In this document: positions 48,738-58,726 of the stretch, piece after piece
Numbering within the stretch: position 1 is the stretch's first letter
How the letters are laid out: each line of letters starts with the position of its first letter
Source: Ardenticatenales bacterium
GTDB lineage: Bacteria; Chloroflexota; Anaerolineae; Epilineales; Epilineaceae
Assembly (NCBI GenBank): GCA_020853525.1
Contig: JADYYS010000059.1
Span: 1-64,000, forward strand
DNA: 64,000 nt
Reading direction: 5' to 3'
Translations under genes and position numbers: made by a program
The notes under the pieces: generated by a model
The model's database searches: none
What the model saw: the letters and a program-made list of their open reading frames with translations, nothing else
What the model was told of the DNA's origin: nothing

Positions 48738-50546
48738 GTGCCCAATCCCGTCCCGCCCGCCGCGCCGCGCGCCCGGTGGCGCCTCAGCCCGCCGCCCTCG
48801 CCCGCGCTCGATGCGCTCGGCGATCCGCTGCTGGCGCGTGCGCTCGCCGCGCGCGGCGTCACGGAGCTCGACGGCGCGGCGGCGTTCCTCGGCCGTTCGG
48901 TGGGGGACGACAACCCGTTCCGGCTGACGGACATGGACCGCGCCGTGACCCGCCTCCGCCGCGCGATCTCGGGCGGCGAGCGGATCGCCGTGTACGGCGA
49001 CTACGATGCGGACGGCGTGACCGGCACCGCGCTGCTCACGACGGCCCTCCGCGCCCTCGGCGGCGACGTGCTGCCGCACCTGCCGCATCGCGAGCGCGAC
49101 GGCTACGGCGTGCACACCGCGGCGCTCGACCGGTTGGCGAAGCACGGCGTGCGGCTCATCGTCACGGTGGACTGCGGCGTCCGGGCGGCGGAACCGCTCC
49201 TGCACGCCCGCGCGCTCGGGCTGGACGTCATCGTCACCGACCACCACGCGCTGCCGGACGCGTTGCCGGCGGCGGTGGCCGTCGTGAACCCACGCCGCGC
49301 GGACGACGGCTACGGCTTCCACGAGTTCGCCGGCGTCGGACTGGCGTACAAGCTGGCGCAGGCGCTCCTGCGGGTGGCGGCGCGCACCTCGGCGCGGCCG
49401 GCAGCGCTCCACGAGACCGATCTGCTCGACCTCGCGGCGATCGGCACCGTCGCGGATGTCGTTCCGCTCGTCGGCGAGAACCGGATGCTCGTCCAAGGCG
49501 GCCTCGAGCGGATCCGGGCGGGCGCCCGACCGGGCGTCGCGGCGCTGTGCGAGGCCGGCGGTTTCGAGGCGGCGACGATGACGGCCCGCGGGATCGCGTT
49601 CGGGCTCGGGCCGCGGCTGAACGCCGCCGGTCGGATGGGGGATGCCACGATGGCGCTGACGCTGCTGCTGTCCGATGAGGACGGCGAGGCACGCCGGCTC
49701 GCCGCGCAGCTCGAGCACATGAACCGCGAGCGGCGAGCGGCGACGGATGTCGCGCTCGAAGCGGCGCACGCGGATCTGGCGGGGCGGACGGACGCGCCAT
49801 TCCTCGCCTGGGCATCGCCGGACGTCGGCCTCGGCGTGATCGGGCTCGTCGCGGGCCAGCTGGCGCAGGCGCACTACCGCCCGGCCGCGGTGTTCCGCAT
49901 CGAGGGCGACACGGCACGCGCCAGCCTGCGCTCGATCGCCGAGTTCAACGTCGTCGAAGCCCTCGACCGCATCGCCCCGCTGCTCGAGCGGCACGGCGGC
50001 CACGCGCGCGCCGGCGGCCTGACGGTGCGAACGGACCGCCTGGACGAGGTCGTCGATGCCCTCACCCGCCTGGCCGACGACGCACTGCGCGGCGCCGACC
50101 TGCGCCCGGTCCTCGACATCGACGCCGAGCTGCCGCTCACGGCCGTGAACGACGACCTCTACCGCCGGCTGCAAGCCCTCGAGCCGTTCGGCGAAGCGAA
50201 CCCGTCGCCGCTCATCCTCAGCCGGGACGTCCCGGTGGCGTCCAAACGGATCGTCGGCGAGCGCCACCTCAAGCTCATCGTCCCGACCGCGCGCGGGTCG
50301 ATGGAGGCGATGGCGTTCGGCCATGGGGACCGGCTGGCGGGGATCGGGGAGCGGATCGACGTCGTGTACGGCGTGCGCGAGCGGGTCTGGCGCGGCGAGC
50401 GCAGCCTGGAACTCGACGTCCAGGACTTCGCGGCGGCCGGGACGGCACGTGTCCAGGTGGACGGCCACGCGCCGGCCGATGGCGGACGCGTCGGGGACAG
50501 GATCGCCGGAATGGGCGCGCCCGACGTCGTCGCCGCCTCGATCTGA
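48738..50546 (+). CDS. recJ: Single-stranded-DNA-specific exonuclease RecJ
   Basis: 'RIAVYGDYDADGVTGTALL' (DYDADG), 'DCGVRAAEP...VIVTDHHALPDALPAAVAVVNPRR' (DHH), 'GGHARAGGLTV' (DHHA1 GGH). Confidence 0.93.
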   Translation: MPNPVPPAAPRARWRLSPPPSPALDALGDPLLARALAARGVTELDGAAAFLGRSVGDDNPFRLTDMDRAVTRLRRAISGGERIAVYGDYDADGVTGTALLTTALRALGGDVLPHLPHRERDGYGVHTAALDRLAKHGVRLIVTVDCGVRAAEPLLHARALGLDVIVTDHHALPDALPAAVAVVNPRRADDGYGFHEFAGVGLAYKLAQALLRVAARTSARPAALHETDLLDLAAIGTVADVVPLVGENRMLVQGGLERIRAGARPGVAALCEAGGFEAATMTARGIAFGLGPRLNAAGRMGDATMALTLLLSDEDGEARRLAAQLEHMNRERRAATDVALEAAHADLAGRTDAPFLAWASPDVGLGVIGLVAGQLAQAHYRPAAVFRIEGDTARASLRSIAEFNVVEALDRIAPLLERHGGHARAGGLTVRTDRLDEVVDALTRLADDALRGADLRPVLDIDAELPLTAVNDDLYRRLQALEPFGEANPSPLILSRDVPVASKRIVGERHLKLIVPTARGSMEAMAFGHGDRLAGIGERIDVVYGVRERVWRGERSLELDVQDFAAAGTARVQVDGHAPADGGRVGDRIAGMGAPDVVAASI

Positions 50547-50566
50547 ACGCACGGCGTCAGACGCGG

Positions 50567-52021
50567 ATGGACGCGCCGGCGGTTCCGATCCACCCGGACC
50601 GCGTCCGGGCGCTGAACGAAGCGCCGGTTACGCCCGGGCCGGTCCTGTACTGGATGTCGCGCGACGCGCGTGCGGCCGACAACTGGGCGCTGCTGCACGC
50701 ACGCGCGATCGCCGCCGCCGCGGACGCGCCGCTGGCCGTCGTGTTCGCGCTGGCACCGTCGTTCCTCGCCGCGCCTTGGCGCGCCTACGCCTTCCTCCTG
50801 GCCGGGCTGCGCGAAGTGGAGCGCGACCTGCGCGCGCTTCAGATCCCGTTCGCCGTCCTGCACGGCGCCGATCCGCGCGACACCGTGACGGCGTTCGTCC
50901 GCACCCACGGCGTCGGCCGCGTCGTCGTCGACTTCAACCCGCTTCGGCTGGCGCGGGAGTGGCGCGCGGGCGTCGGCGATCGGCTGGCGGCGGCGGGCGT
51001 GCGCCTCGAGGAGGTCGATGCGCACAACATCGTGCCGTGCTGGGTGGCCTCCGCCAAGCTCGAGTTCGCGGCGCGAACGATCCGGCCGAAGATCGAGCGG
51101 CTCGTCGACGCGTTACTCGAGCCGTTCCCGGCGCTTGCTCCGCAGGCCGTGACGTGGCCGTCGCCGCTGCCGGCGGTCGACTGGGCGGCGGCCGAGGCGT
51201 CGCTGGCCGTCGACCGGTCGATCGGCATGGCCGAGGCCTTCACGCCCGGCCCGGCTGCCGCCCATCGCGCCCTGGATGCCTTCCTGTCCGGTAGCCTCGA
51301 CGGCTACACGAAGCGACGCAACGACCCGAATGCCGACGGCCAGTCCGGGCTGTCGCCCTACCTGCACTTCGGCCAGATCGCCCCGGCGCGCGTGGCGCTC
51401 GAAGTTCGGGCCCGCGCCGCGGACGTACGCGCGATGGGCGCCGGCGGCGTCGATGTCGCCATCGACGTAGATCCCGATGTCGCGCGTTCGGCCGACGTCG
51501 CCGCGTTCCTCGAAGAGCTGATCGTCCGCCGTGAGCTCGCGGACAACTTCTGCCTGCATCAGCCCGCCTACGACAGCTTCGACGGCTTCCACGCTTGGGC
51601 GCAGCGCACGCTCGACGCACACCGCGGCGACGCGCGCGACGCCCTGTACGACATCGACGACTTCGAGCGGGCCGCGACGCACGACGACCTCTGGAACGCC
51701 TGTCAGCGCCAGATGGTCCGCACCGGCAAGATGCACGGCTACCTGCGGATGTACTGGGCCAAGATGATCCTGGCCTGGTCGGCCACGCCCGAGGAGGCGC
51801 TGGCCACCGCCATCGTATTGAACGATCGGTACGAACTCGACGGGCGCGACCCGAACGGCTACGCCGGCATCGCCTGGGCGATCGGCGGGGTGCACGATCG
51901 GCCATGGTTCGATCGGCCGGTGTTCGGGACGGTGCGGTACATGAGCGCGAGCGGTGCGGCGCGGAAGTTCGACGTGCCGGCGTATGTGCGGCGCTGGTCG
52001 GCGCCGGAGCGGCGCGCATGA
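50567..52021 (+). CDS. phr: Deoxyribodipyrimidine photolyase, class II
   Basis: 'GPVLYWMSRDARAADNWALLHARAIA', 'ALDAFLSGSLDGYTKRRNDPNADGQSGLSPYLHFGQIAPARVALEV', 'TGKMHGYLRMYWAKMILAWSATPEEALATAIVLNDRYELDGRDPNGYAGIAWAIGGVHDRPW'. Confidence 0.92.
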   Translation: MDAPAVPIHPDRVRALNEAPVTPGPVLYWMSRDARAADNWALLHARAIAAAADAPLAVVFALAPSFLAAPWRAYAFLLAGLREVERDLRALQIPFAVLHGADPRDTVTAFVRTHGVGRVVVDFNPLRLAREWRAGVGDRLAAAGVRLEEVDAHNIVPCWVASAKLEFAARTIRPKIERLVDALLEPFPALAPQAVTWPSPLPAVDWAAAEASLAVDRSIGMAEAFTPGPAAAHRALDAFLSGSLDGYTKRRNDPNADGQSGLSPYLHFGQIAPARVALEVRARAADVRAMGAGGVDVAIDVDPDVARSADVAAFLEELIVRRELADNFCLHQPAYDSFDGFHAWAQRTLDAHRGDARDALYDIDDFERAATHDDLWNACQRQMVRTGKMHGYLRMYWAKMILAWSATPEEALATAIVLNDRYELDGRDPNGYAGIAWAIGGVHDRPWFDRPVFGTVRYMSASGAARKFDVPAYVRRWSAPERRA

Positions 52022-53016
52022 CGCGGTCCGTCGATGACGGCGATCGGACTGCGGGCGATCGGACTGCGGGCGATCGGCGCGGCGGGGATGCCCACAGCGG
52101 CGTCGGAGCCGTCGGCCGCAACGGAAGCGACGTCGCCGCCGTGACGCTGCAACGCGCGCGTCGTGCCTGGCATCTCTGGCGCCGCCCGTACGTGTCCACG
52201 GCCGCGGCCGCGATCGCCTACCGCACGCTGTTCTCGATCGCGCCGCTCCTCGTGCTGGCCATCGCCGTGCTGGGCCGCGTCGTCGGTGCGTCGACCGCGC
52301 ATGCCACCGTCCTGGCGTTCGCCGCCGATGCGCTCGGCGTGCCGATCACCGGGCCGCTGGCCGACGCCGTGTCGTCGTTGCTCGAGGCGATCACCCATCC
52401 GGGCGCGCAGTTGCGGGCGTCCGCGGTGGCGACGGTACTCGTCCTCCTGGGCGCGTTGGGCGTGTTCGACGAGGTCCGGCTCGCCCTCAACCTCCTGTGG
52501 TCGGTCGAGGTGCGGCGCGGCCGGCGCGGTCTGGCGGCCGTGGCGCTGGCGCGGCTCGTCGGCCTCACGCTCGTGCTCGGCGGGGGCGTGCTCGTGGCGC
52601 TCTCGCTGGCGACCGCGCGTTGGATCGCCGCCACGGCGCGCGCGCTCGGCGTCCCGGCGCATTGGGTGCCGGCGGCGGACCCGCTGGACCGGGCGGTGAT
52701 CTTCGTGCTCATCACGGTGCTCTTCGCCTGCATCTACCGCGGCTTCTCCGACAGCCGCCCGCGCTGGCACGACGTCTGGGGCGGCGCACTGATCACGGCG
52801 GCGCTGTTCAGTCTGGCGAAGGGGGCGTTCGCGGCGTATGTCGTCGTCGCCGGCGTCGGGTCGGTGTACGGGGCGGCGGGGGCGCTGGTGGTGCTCGTGC
52901 TTTGGGTGTACGTGAGCGCCTGGACGATGTTGTTCGGGGCGGCGTGGGTGGGGGCGCGAAGCGCGGCCGCTACGGTCGCTCCAACGTCACCCGCCCCCCA
53001 TCCCCATCCACCGTGA
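52018..53016 (+). CDS. YihY/virulence factor BrkB family membrane protein
   Basis: ATG 52018 (ATGA overlap with phr stop); 'YVSTAAAAIAYRTLFSIAPLLVLAIAVLGRV...RGFSDSRPRWHDVWGGALITAALFSLAKGAFAAYVV...YGAAGALVVLVLWVYVSAWTMLFGAAW'. Confidence 0.87.
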   Translation: MTRSVDDGDRTAGDRTAGDRRGGDAHSGVGAVGRNGSDVAAVTLQRARRAWHLWRRPYVSTAAAAIAYRTLFSIAPLLVLAIAVLGRVVGASTAHATVLAFAADALGVPITGPLADAVSSLLEAITHPGAQLRASAVATVLVLLGALGVFDEVRLALNLLWSVEVRRGRRGLAAVALARLVGLTLVLGGGVLVALSLATARWIAATARALGVPAHWVPAADPLDRAVIFVLITVLFACIYRGFSDSRPRWHDVWGGALITAALFSLAKGAFAAYVVVAGVGSVYGAAGALVVLVLWVYVSAWTMLFGAAWVGARSAAATVAPTSPAPHPHPP

Positions 53017-55666
53017 TCCGCGCCCCGTCCCTGATCTGCGCCGTCGCCACCCCCGTCCCGAGCACCGCCGGGATCCCGTACTCCCGCGCCACGATCGAGC
53101 TGTGGCTGAGCGGCCCGCCGACGTCCGTGACGATACCGGCGGCCAGCGCAAACAGCGGCGTCCAGGCGGGGGTCGTGATCTTCGTCACCAGGATGTCGCC
53201 GTGGCGCATCGCGTGGAAGTGATCCGGGCCGAGGATCACGCGGGCCGTGCCGGTGACGCGCCCGGGGCTGGCCCCGATCCCATTGATCGTGTCGCCCCCT
53301 TCCTGGTGGGAGTGCGCCGGCATGAAGCGCATGAGATCCATCCCGAGGAACGTCGCGCCCCCCTTCAGCGGCAGGGCCACCGGCGGCGTGACCGTGCGGT
53401 TGTGCGCCGCCGTCGCCCGCCGCGCGGCTACGGCGCTCGCGTGGTCCTCCGCCCGCTGGCCGCTGTCGATCGCCCGTGCCACGTCCTGCAGCTCGTCGAC
53501 CGTCAACCAGTAGACATCCTCGGCCGCCGTCACCGCCCCCGCCGCGACGGCGCGCTCCCCGAGGACGCGCATCATCCGCCGCAGCTGCGGCCAGCCGAGG
53601 CCGACGTCCGCCAGCGCGTCTTCTCGCAGCGGCGCGAACTGCTGGGCGCCGCCGAGCAGCCAGCCGACGAACCGGCCGCGCCGCCCGCGCAGGCGGGATC
53701 GCAGCGCGTGCGTCGCCGCCTCGCGCGCCGCCGACGAAGCACCTTGGCGCTCGTACGGGCTGCGGGCATCGCCGGCGACGAAGGACTTCAGCGCTTCCAG
53801 GAGCGGCGACGGATCGTCCGCAGCCAGCGGCTTGCTGAAGTCGAGGTCGTAGACCGCATCGCCGTAGTGCTGCAGATGGGCGGCGAAGAGCGTCGTGAAC
53901 ACGTTCCAGGCATCGGCCGTGACATGGCCGGGCGGCGGACCGCCCAAGGCGGCGGCGATCTCGGCAGTGGTCATCGACGTCAGGGCGGATGCAAGATCCG
54001 GATGTTCCCTCGCCCAGACCGCCAGATCGAACAGCGCCTTCTCGGCTCGGATCGGCTTGCTGTCGAACCCCAACAGGTAGGTGATCGCCAGCGGATCGCC
54101 CTTGCGCTTGGCCAGCTTGCCGTAGAAGTACGTGAAGCATGCCTCGCCGATGTAGGCGACCGGCAGGATGCCGCTTTGGATCGTCAGGTAGTAGTCCGCC
54201 GCCGCGTCCGTGATCCGCGCCGCGCCGGCCAGCAGGTCGGAAGCCGTCGACCCGACCAGGTCCCGCTCGTCCCACGCGGCCACCACGGCGCGATAGCGCG
54301 GATGGGCCTCGTCCTCCCAGAGCGATCGGGCACGCCGGAAGTGATCGATCAGCTGGCCGGGGTGGGTGAGGAAGTGGAACAGCATCCGGAACGTCTGCGT
54401 CGGCGACATCGAGTAGTCGTAGTAGGCGAACCCATGGATCGTCGTGAGATCGGTGAGCTGCTTCATGACCCGCGCGAGGCCGATCTCCGCCATCAGCGCC
54501 GCCATCGCCCGGTTCCAGCGCGGCAGCGCCATCGTCTCGAACAGCGGCGAGAGCGGCTCGGGCAGGAGCTCGACGACGCTCGAGCGTGCGTAGCGCCCGT
54601 TCGCTTTCGGCGTCGTCCAGTCCAGCTCGACGCGCGGCTCGGGCAGCGCCGTGATCGGCCGCGCCTGGACGATCGCGATGTTGCCGCCGGCGATCGCCCA
54701 CTCGACGTCGACCGGGTGGCCGTACAGCGCCTCGATCCGGCCGCCGAGCCGCGTCAGCTCGGCGATGTGGGCGGGCGACAACGTCGGCGCGGCGCGCCGC
54801 GCCGACGGCACCGGCACCTCGCGCGTGCCGTCGTCCGTCCGCACGGTCTGCACCGCCTTGTCCATCACATCCGCCGATCGGATCGTCCCCGTCGCCTTGT
54901 CGACCCGGAACGTATCCGGCGTCACGTGCCCGCCGACGATCGCCTCGCCCAGCCCCCACGCGGCGTTGACGACGACCTCGTCGCGTGCTCCCGTCATCGG
55001 GTTCGCCGTGAACAGGATCCCGGCCACGTCCGCCGGCACGAGGCGCTGCACGACGACGGCCAGGCTCACGTCCGCGCCGTCGATGCCCTGCCGCGCCCGG
55101 TACCCGATCGCTCGCGCCGTCCAGAGCGACGCCCAGCAGCGCCGGACGGCAGCCAGAACCGCCTCGGCGCCGCGCACGTTCAAGTAGCTGTCGTGCTGCC
55201 CCGCGAACGACAGCTCCGGCAGATCCTCCGCCGTGGCCGACGATCGCACCGCCACCGCCGGATCGCCCGCCCCGAGCACGGCGTACGCCGCCCCGACGCC
55301 CTCGGCGACGTCGCGCGGCACCGTCGCCTGCACGATGAGCGCCCGGATGATGGCCGACGCCCGCTCGAGCGACGCCGGCTCGTCGATCGTCGCCCGGTTC
55401 GCGGCCCGCTGGATGACCTCCGCGAGATGGTTCGCGTCCACGAAGCGCCGGTAGGCGGCGGTGGTCACGTGGAAGCCGGGCGGGACGGGAAGGGCGGCGG
55501 CGGAGAGGCGGGCGAGGGAGGCGCCTTTGCCGCCGGCGGCGGCGAGGGTGGCGTGCGAGGAGTCCAGAGGGAGGATGAGGGGCACCGATGAGGCCGACGA
55601 TGGCCGGTGAGAAGGCGTGTGAGAGGGCGTGTGAGAGGGCGTGTGAGAGGGCGTGTGAGAGGGCAT
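52970..55666 (-). CDS. PEP synthase / rifampicin phosphotransferase-like enzyme (PPDK N-terminal ATP-binding + PEP-utilizer domains)
   Basis: 'GGKGASLARLSAAALPVPPGFHVTTAAY', 'AVRSSATAEDLPELSFAGQHDSYLNV', 'TDVGGPLSHSSIVAREYGIPAVLGTGVATAQIRDGARITVDGDGGRVTL' (catalytic-His loop). Start MPSHTPSHT at 55666. Confidence 0.87.
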   Translation of the reverse strand: MPSHTPSHTPSHTPSHTPSHRPSSASSVPLILPLDSSHATLAAAGGKGASLARLSAAALPVPPGFHVTTAAYRRFVDANHLAEVIQRAANRATIDEPASLERASAIIRALIVQATVPRDVAEGVGAAYAVLGAGDPAVAVRSSATAEDLPELSFAGQHDSYLNVRGAEAVLAAVRRCWASLWTARAIGYRARQGIDGADVSLAVVVQRLVPADVAGILFTANPMTGARDEVVVNAAWGLGEAIVGGHVTPDTFRVDKATGTIRSADVMDKAVQTVRTDDGTREVPVPSARRAAPTLSPAHIAELTRLGGRIEALYGHPVDVEWAIAGGNIAIVQARPITALPEPRVELDWTTPKANGRYARSSVVELLPEPLSPLFETMALPRWNRAMAALMAEIGLARVMKQLTDLTTIHGFAYYDYSMSPTQTFRMLFHFLTHPGQLIDHFRRARSLWEDEAHPRYRAVVAAWDERDLVGSTASDLLAGAARITDAAADYYLTIQSGILPVAYIGEACFTYFYGKLAKRKGDPLAITYLLGFDSKPIRAEKALFDLAVWAREHPDLASALTSMTTAEIAAALGGPPPGHVTADAWNVFTTLFAAHLQHYGDAVYDLDFSKPLAADDPSPLLEALKSFVAGDARSPYERQGASSAAREAATHALRSRLRGRRGRFVGWLLGGAQQFAPLREDALADVGLGWPQLRRMMRVLGERAVAAGAVTAAEDVYWLTVDELQDVARAIDSGQRAEDHASAVAARRATAAHNRTVTPPVALPLKGGATFLGMDLMRFMPAHSHQEGGDTINGIGASPGRVTGTARVILGPDHFHAMRHGDILVTKITTPAWTPLFALAAGIVTDVGGPLSHSSIVAREYGIPAVLGTGVATAQIRDGARITVDGDGGRVTLERP

Positions 55667-55668
55667 GG
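55609..55668 (-). repeat. 12-bp coding minisatellite (5 units) encoding PSHT repeats at the protein N-terminus
   Basis: gagaaggcgtgt/gagagggcgtgt x3/gagagggcatgg; encodes MPSHTPSHTPSHTPSHTPSH on the minus strand. Confidence 0.9.
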
Positions 55669-55928
55669 GGCGACGCTCCTTGGCTGCGCGGTCATTGTGC
55701 GTCCCGCCCGCGGCGACCGCCAAAGTGCCGTGCGCCCTGGCATCGGCCGACCGGCGCCGGTATCCGCGGCGCCGGTATCCCACCATCCCCTCACGCCGCC
55801 GTTCACCGGCCGACGGCCCCCCACCGGCCCACGCGAAGGGGACCGACGCGACGCGCCGGCCCCCTTCGACCCCCCGGTCAGTGGTTCGACGACGGATCGG
55901 GGCATCCGAACCCGTCGTACGCCGCGCG

Positions 55929-58559
55929 TCAGGGCACCGGCGGCGGCGGTGGCGGCAGGTTCGTCGGTGCCGGCGGCGGGCCGCCCGGGGTGGGCGGGTT
56001 CGGGCCGGGCGGAATCGCGGTCGGATTGTAGGGATAGGGTGTCGGGACGGCCGGGCCGCCGGGCTGCCACGGGCCGTGGCTCGGGACGCCCGGGCAGCCG
56101 ATGACCGGGCCGGCGAAGGCGAACGGTCCGATGATCGGGAATCCGGGACTGGCCGCCGATTCGTCGCCCGGGATGTCGACGCCGAACTGCGTCGCCGTCC
56201 GCTCGATCTTCACGACGGCCAGGCCGACGACGTTGCGGGCGATCCGATTCGCCTCGTCGTACGTCAGATGCTCCCAGTAGACGGCGCTGATGACGGCCGA
56301 GCCCTTGAATCCCTCGGGCAGGATGCCCAGGTCGCCCGCCACGTCCAGGTACTCCACTTGCTTCTCGTTCAGCTTCTCGCACAGGCTGTTGATCAGGCCG
56401 TTCTGGTCGTAGATGTAGATGATGAAGTCCGTGAACCCCGGCACCGGCACGACGTTGTTGATCGCCAGCTCCGTGGACAGGCCGGTCCCGCGAACGTCCT
56501 TGAAAAAGCTCGGGATGCCGACCCGACCGACACCGGAGTAGAGACCGCCGTAGCCGCTGCCGGTCTGCCAGTCGTACGCCCGCTGTTCGGGGAACATGGC
56601 ATAGCTCATCGCCTCCAGCGCCGCCGTCCGCGTTGCGTCGCCGTACTTGGTGAGCGTCACGACGCCCGTCACGTTCGGCGCCTGGATGCCGGGCTGGCCG
56701 GGCATGAACCAGTCCTGGCTCTCGACGCGCACCGCACCCACCCAATTGCCGGGGAGCGCGCTGATGATCGGCAGGAAGAAGCCGGCGCTGCCGCCCGGGC
56801 AGATCCAGTCCACGAGCGTGTTGATGATCCCGCCGGAGCGGTCGAGGAAGTAGACCTTCACCTTGGCGTTGTGGATCTGGCTGAGGTTCTGAACCTGGAC
56901 GAGCGCGTCCCAGCCCTGGTACTCCGAGTACGTCAGCGGTCCGTAGGCCACCTGGCTGCCGGTCGTGAAGTACGGCGCGCCCTCATAGCTGTACTTCAGC
57001 TCGGACGGGTTGCCGGTATAGCTCATCAGGACGTCCTGGCCGATGTTGTCCACGACGATGGACACCGGTTGGCTGGCCCGGACGTAGGCGCTGCCGACGA
57101 AGTTCGGGCCGACGCAGCTTGCCGCATCGAACTGGTGCGTCTCGCCCGGCGCCAGCGTCGCCACGTCGCAGACGCGCGGGCGGTTGCAGTCGTCCTGCGC
57201 CTTGAACCAGATCTCGAGCGACGTGCACTCGTAGCCGCCGTTCTGGATGTAGAGCCAGCTCGTGAAGCCGCCCTCGTCCGCATAGATGAGCGGAGCGAAG
57301 AACGCGAAGCCGTTGTACACGGGGTCGTACGTGCCGAGCTGCTCGTCGGCGATGCCGGCGTAGCCGCCGGTCACGTTCACGAGCGGGTTCTGGTCGCCCG
57401 GGCACTTGCGCACGACCTCGACCGCCAGGCTGGCGCCTGCATAGCGGCGGAAGTCGAAGCTGTAGGTGGTCGTCTGCCAGACGCCGTACGTGTTGAACGC
57501 CTGCTTGAAGCGCCGGTAGTTGTCGCAGTTCCCGACGACGTCATGGAAGAGCGCCTCGCACAAGAGGTCGGCAAACACGTCGCCGCTCGGGCCGCCGGAC
57601 GGGTAGGTCCCGATCGCCGGCGCGCTGAACACCATGCCGCTCTTCGATCGTCCCGGCAGCTGCGCGCCGATGAAGTTCCACGTGCTGCCCGGCGCGAGAA
57701 GCCCCGAGCACTCGACCTTGAGCGGCCCCGTGCACTGCGGCGGGCAGAAGCCCGGCGCGCCCCAGACCATGAGCAGCGCCTTCGACGGCCACGCCCCGAC
57801 GTTCTGGGCTTCGATGATCGTGTTGCAGACGTTGTCGTTGGCTTCGTAGTTCAGGATCGGGAGGTGGATCTGGCGGCCGGTCGGGATCTCACAGCACGGC
57901 GGCGGCGGCACCGGCCCGCCCGGCACGACCGGCGGCGGCGGCGGCACGACCGGCCCGCCCCGCGGCCCGGTCGGCTGGTAGAACCCGAAGTCGGCGCGGC
58001 CGCTGCAGCACCACAGGAGCGAGAAGTCCCGCAGCTCGAGGTCACGCGAAGTCGGCGTCGTCGGAACGTACTTCTCGTCGACGGCCACGACCTCGACATG
58101 ATAGACGGGGCCGAGCGGCAGGAGCGGGAAGCGATAGTACCCATCCTGATTGGTGACGGTCTCGCCGATCACCTGCCCGGTCTGGGCATCCGACAGCCGC
58201 ACGACGACGTTCGGCAGCCGCCAGTCGCCGCTGTTCGACTCGTAACGCCCGTTGCGGTTGTTGTCCACGTAGCTGTTGCCGACGACCTTCAACGCCGTGC
58301 AGCGCGTGAAGTCGTCGTTCGGCGTGTCGCCCTCCGCCGGCCGGACGCCGGGCGGCATCTCGGCGCCGCTCGGCCCGCTCGGGCAGTTCGGCGTCGCCTC
58401 GGCTTGCGGCGCCGCGGCCCGTGGATCACTCACCTGTGCATCGTCGGCTGCGCGGACGGCGACGCCGCCACTGCTGTTCGCCCCGAACATGAATGCGCCG
58501 AATGTGAACGCCGCGATTCCCCACGCTGCCGGAGCAACGCGCCCCAGTCGCTTGACCAT
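55929..58559 (-). CDS. Exported SdrD-B/Cna-B-like domain protein with the same C-terminal four-repeat module as the giant proteins; Pro-rich tail
   Basis: N-terminus MVKRLGRVAPAAWGIAAFTFGAFMFG; 'GNSYVDNNRNGRYESNSGDWRLPNVVVRLSDAQTGQVIGETVTNQDGYYRFPLLPLGPVYHVEV' (SdrD B-like); C-terminal module 'CNTIIEAQNVGAWPSKALLMVWGAPGFCPPQCTGPLKVECSGLL...'. Confidence 0.82.
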   Translation of the reverse strand: MVKRLGRVAPAAWGIAAFTFGAFMFGANSSGGVAVRAADDAQVSDPRAAAPQAEATPNCPSGPSGAEMPPGVRPAEGDTPNDDFTRCTALKVVGNSYVDNNRNGRYESNSGDWRLPNVVVRLSDAQTGQVIGETVTNQDGYYRFPLLPLGPVYHVEVVAVDEKYVPTTPTSRDLELRDFSLLWCCSGRADFGFYQPTGPRGGPVVPPPPPVVPGGPVPPPPCCEIPTGRQIHLPILNYEANDNVCNTIIEAQNVGAWPSKALLMVWGAPGFCPPQCTGPLKVECSGLLAPGSTWNFIGAQLPGRSKSGMVFSAPAIGTYPSGGPSGDVFADLLCEALFHDVVGNCDNYRRFKQAFNTYGVWQTTTYSFDFRRYAGASLAVEVVRKCPGDQNPLVNVTGGYAGIADEQLGTYDPVYNGFAFFAPLIYADEGGFTSWLYIQNGGYECTSLEIWFKAQDDCNRPRVCDVATLAPGETHQFDAASCVGPNFVGSAYVRASQPVSIVVDNIGQDVLMSYTGNPSELKYSYEGAPYFTTGSQVAYGPLTYSEYQGWDALVQVQNLSQIHNAKVKVYFLDRSGGIINTLVDWICPGGSAGFFLPIISALPGNWVGAVRVESQDWFMPGQPGIQAPNVTGVVTLTKYGDATRTAALEAMSYAMFPEQRAYDWQTGSGYGGLYSGVGRVGIPSFFKDVRGTGLSTELAINNVVPVPGFTDFIIYIYDQNGLINSLCEKLNEKQVEYLDVAGDLGILPEGFKGSAVISAVYWEHLTYDEANRIARNVVGLAVVKIERTATQFGVDIPGDESAASPGFPIIGPFAFAGPVIGCPGVPSHGPWQPGGPAVPTPYPYNPTAIPPGPNPPTPGGPPPAPTNLPPPPPPVP

Positions 58560-58726
58560 TGCCCACTCCTGATGATGCCAAGTACATCGGGTCGACGGTT
58601 GATGCGTCGACAGCGGCGGGCAGGCGCGCGACTTCGGGGGGGATAACGGCGGCCGGACAATCCGTGTTACGCCCGGCTAACCAGGCACGCACGTGATGCG
58701 ACAACCACCGATCCCCGCCCCCCCGT

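Noticed and set aside
47790-50552. 920-aa minus-strand ORF
   Set aside because: Antisense to rhomboid and recJ, both with clear catalytic motifs.
53102-55591. 829-aa plus-strand ORF
   Set aside because: Antisense shadow of the PEP-synthase-like gene.
55665-58646. 993-aa plus-strand ORF
   Set aside because: Antisense shadow of the SdrD-B/C-terminal-module gene.
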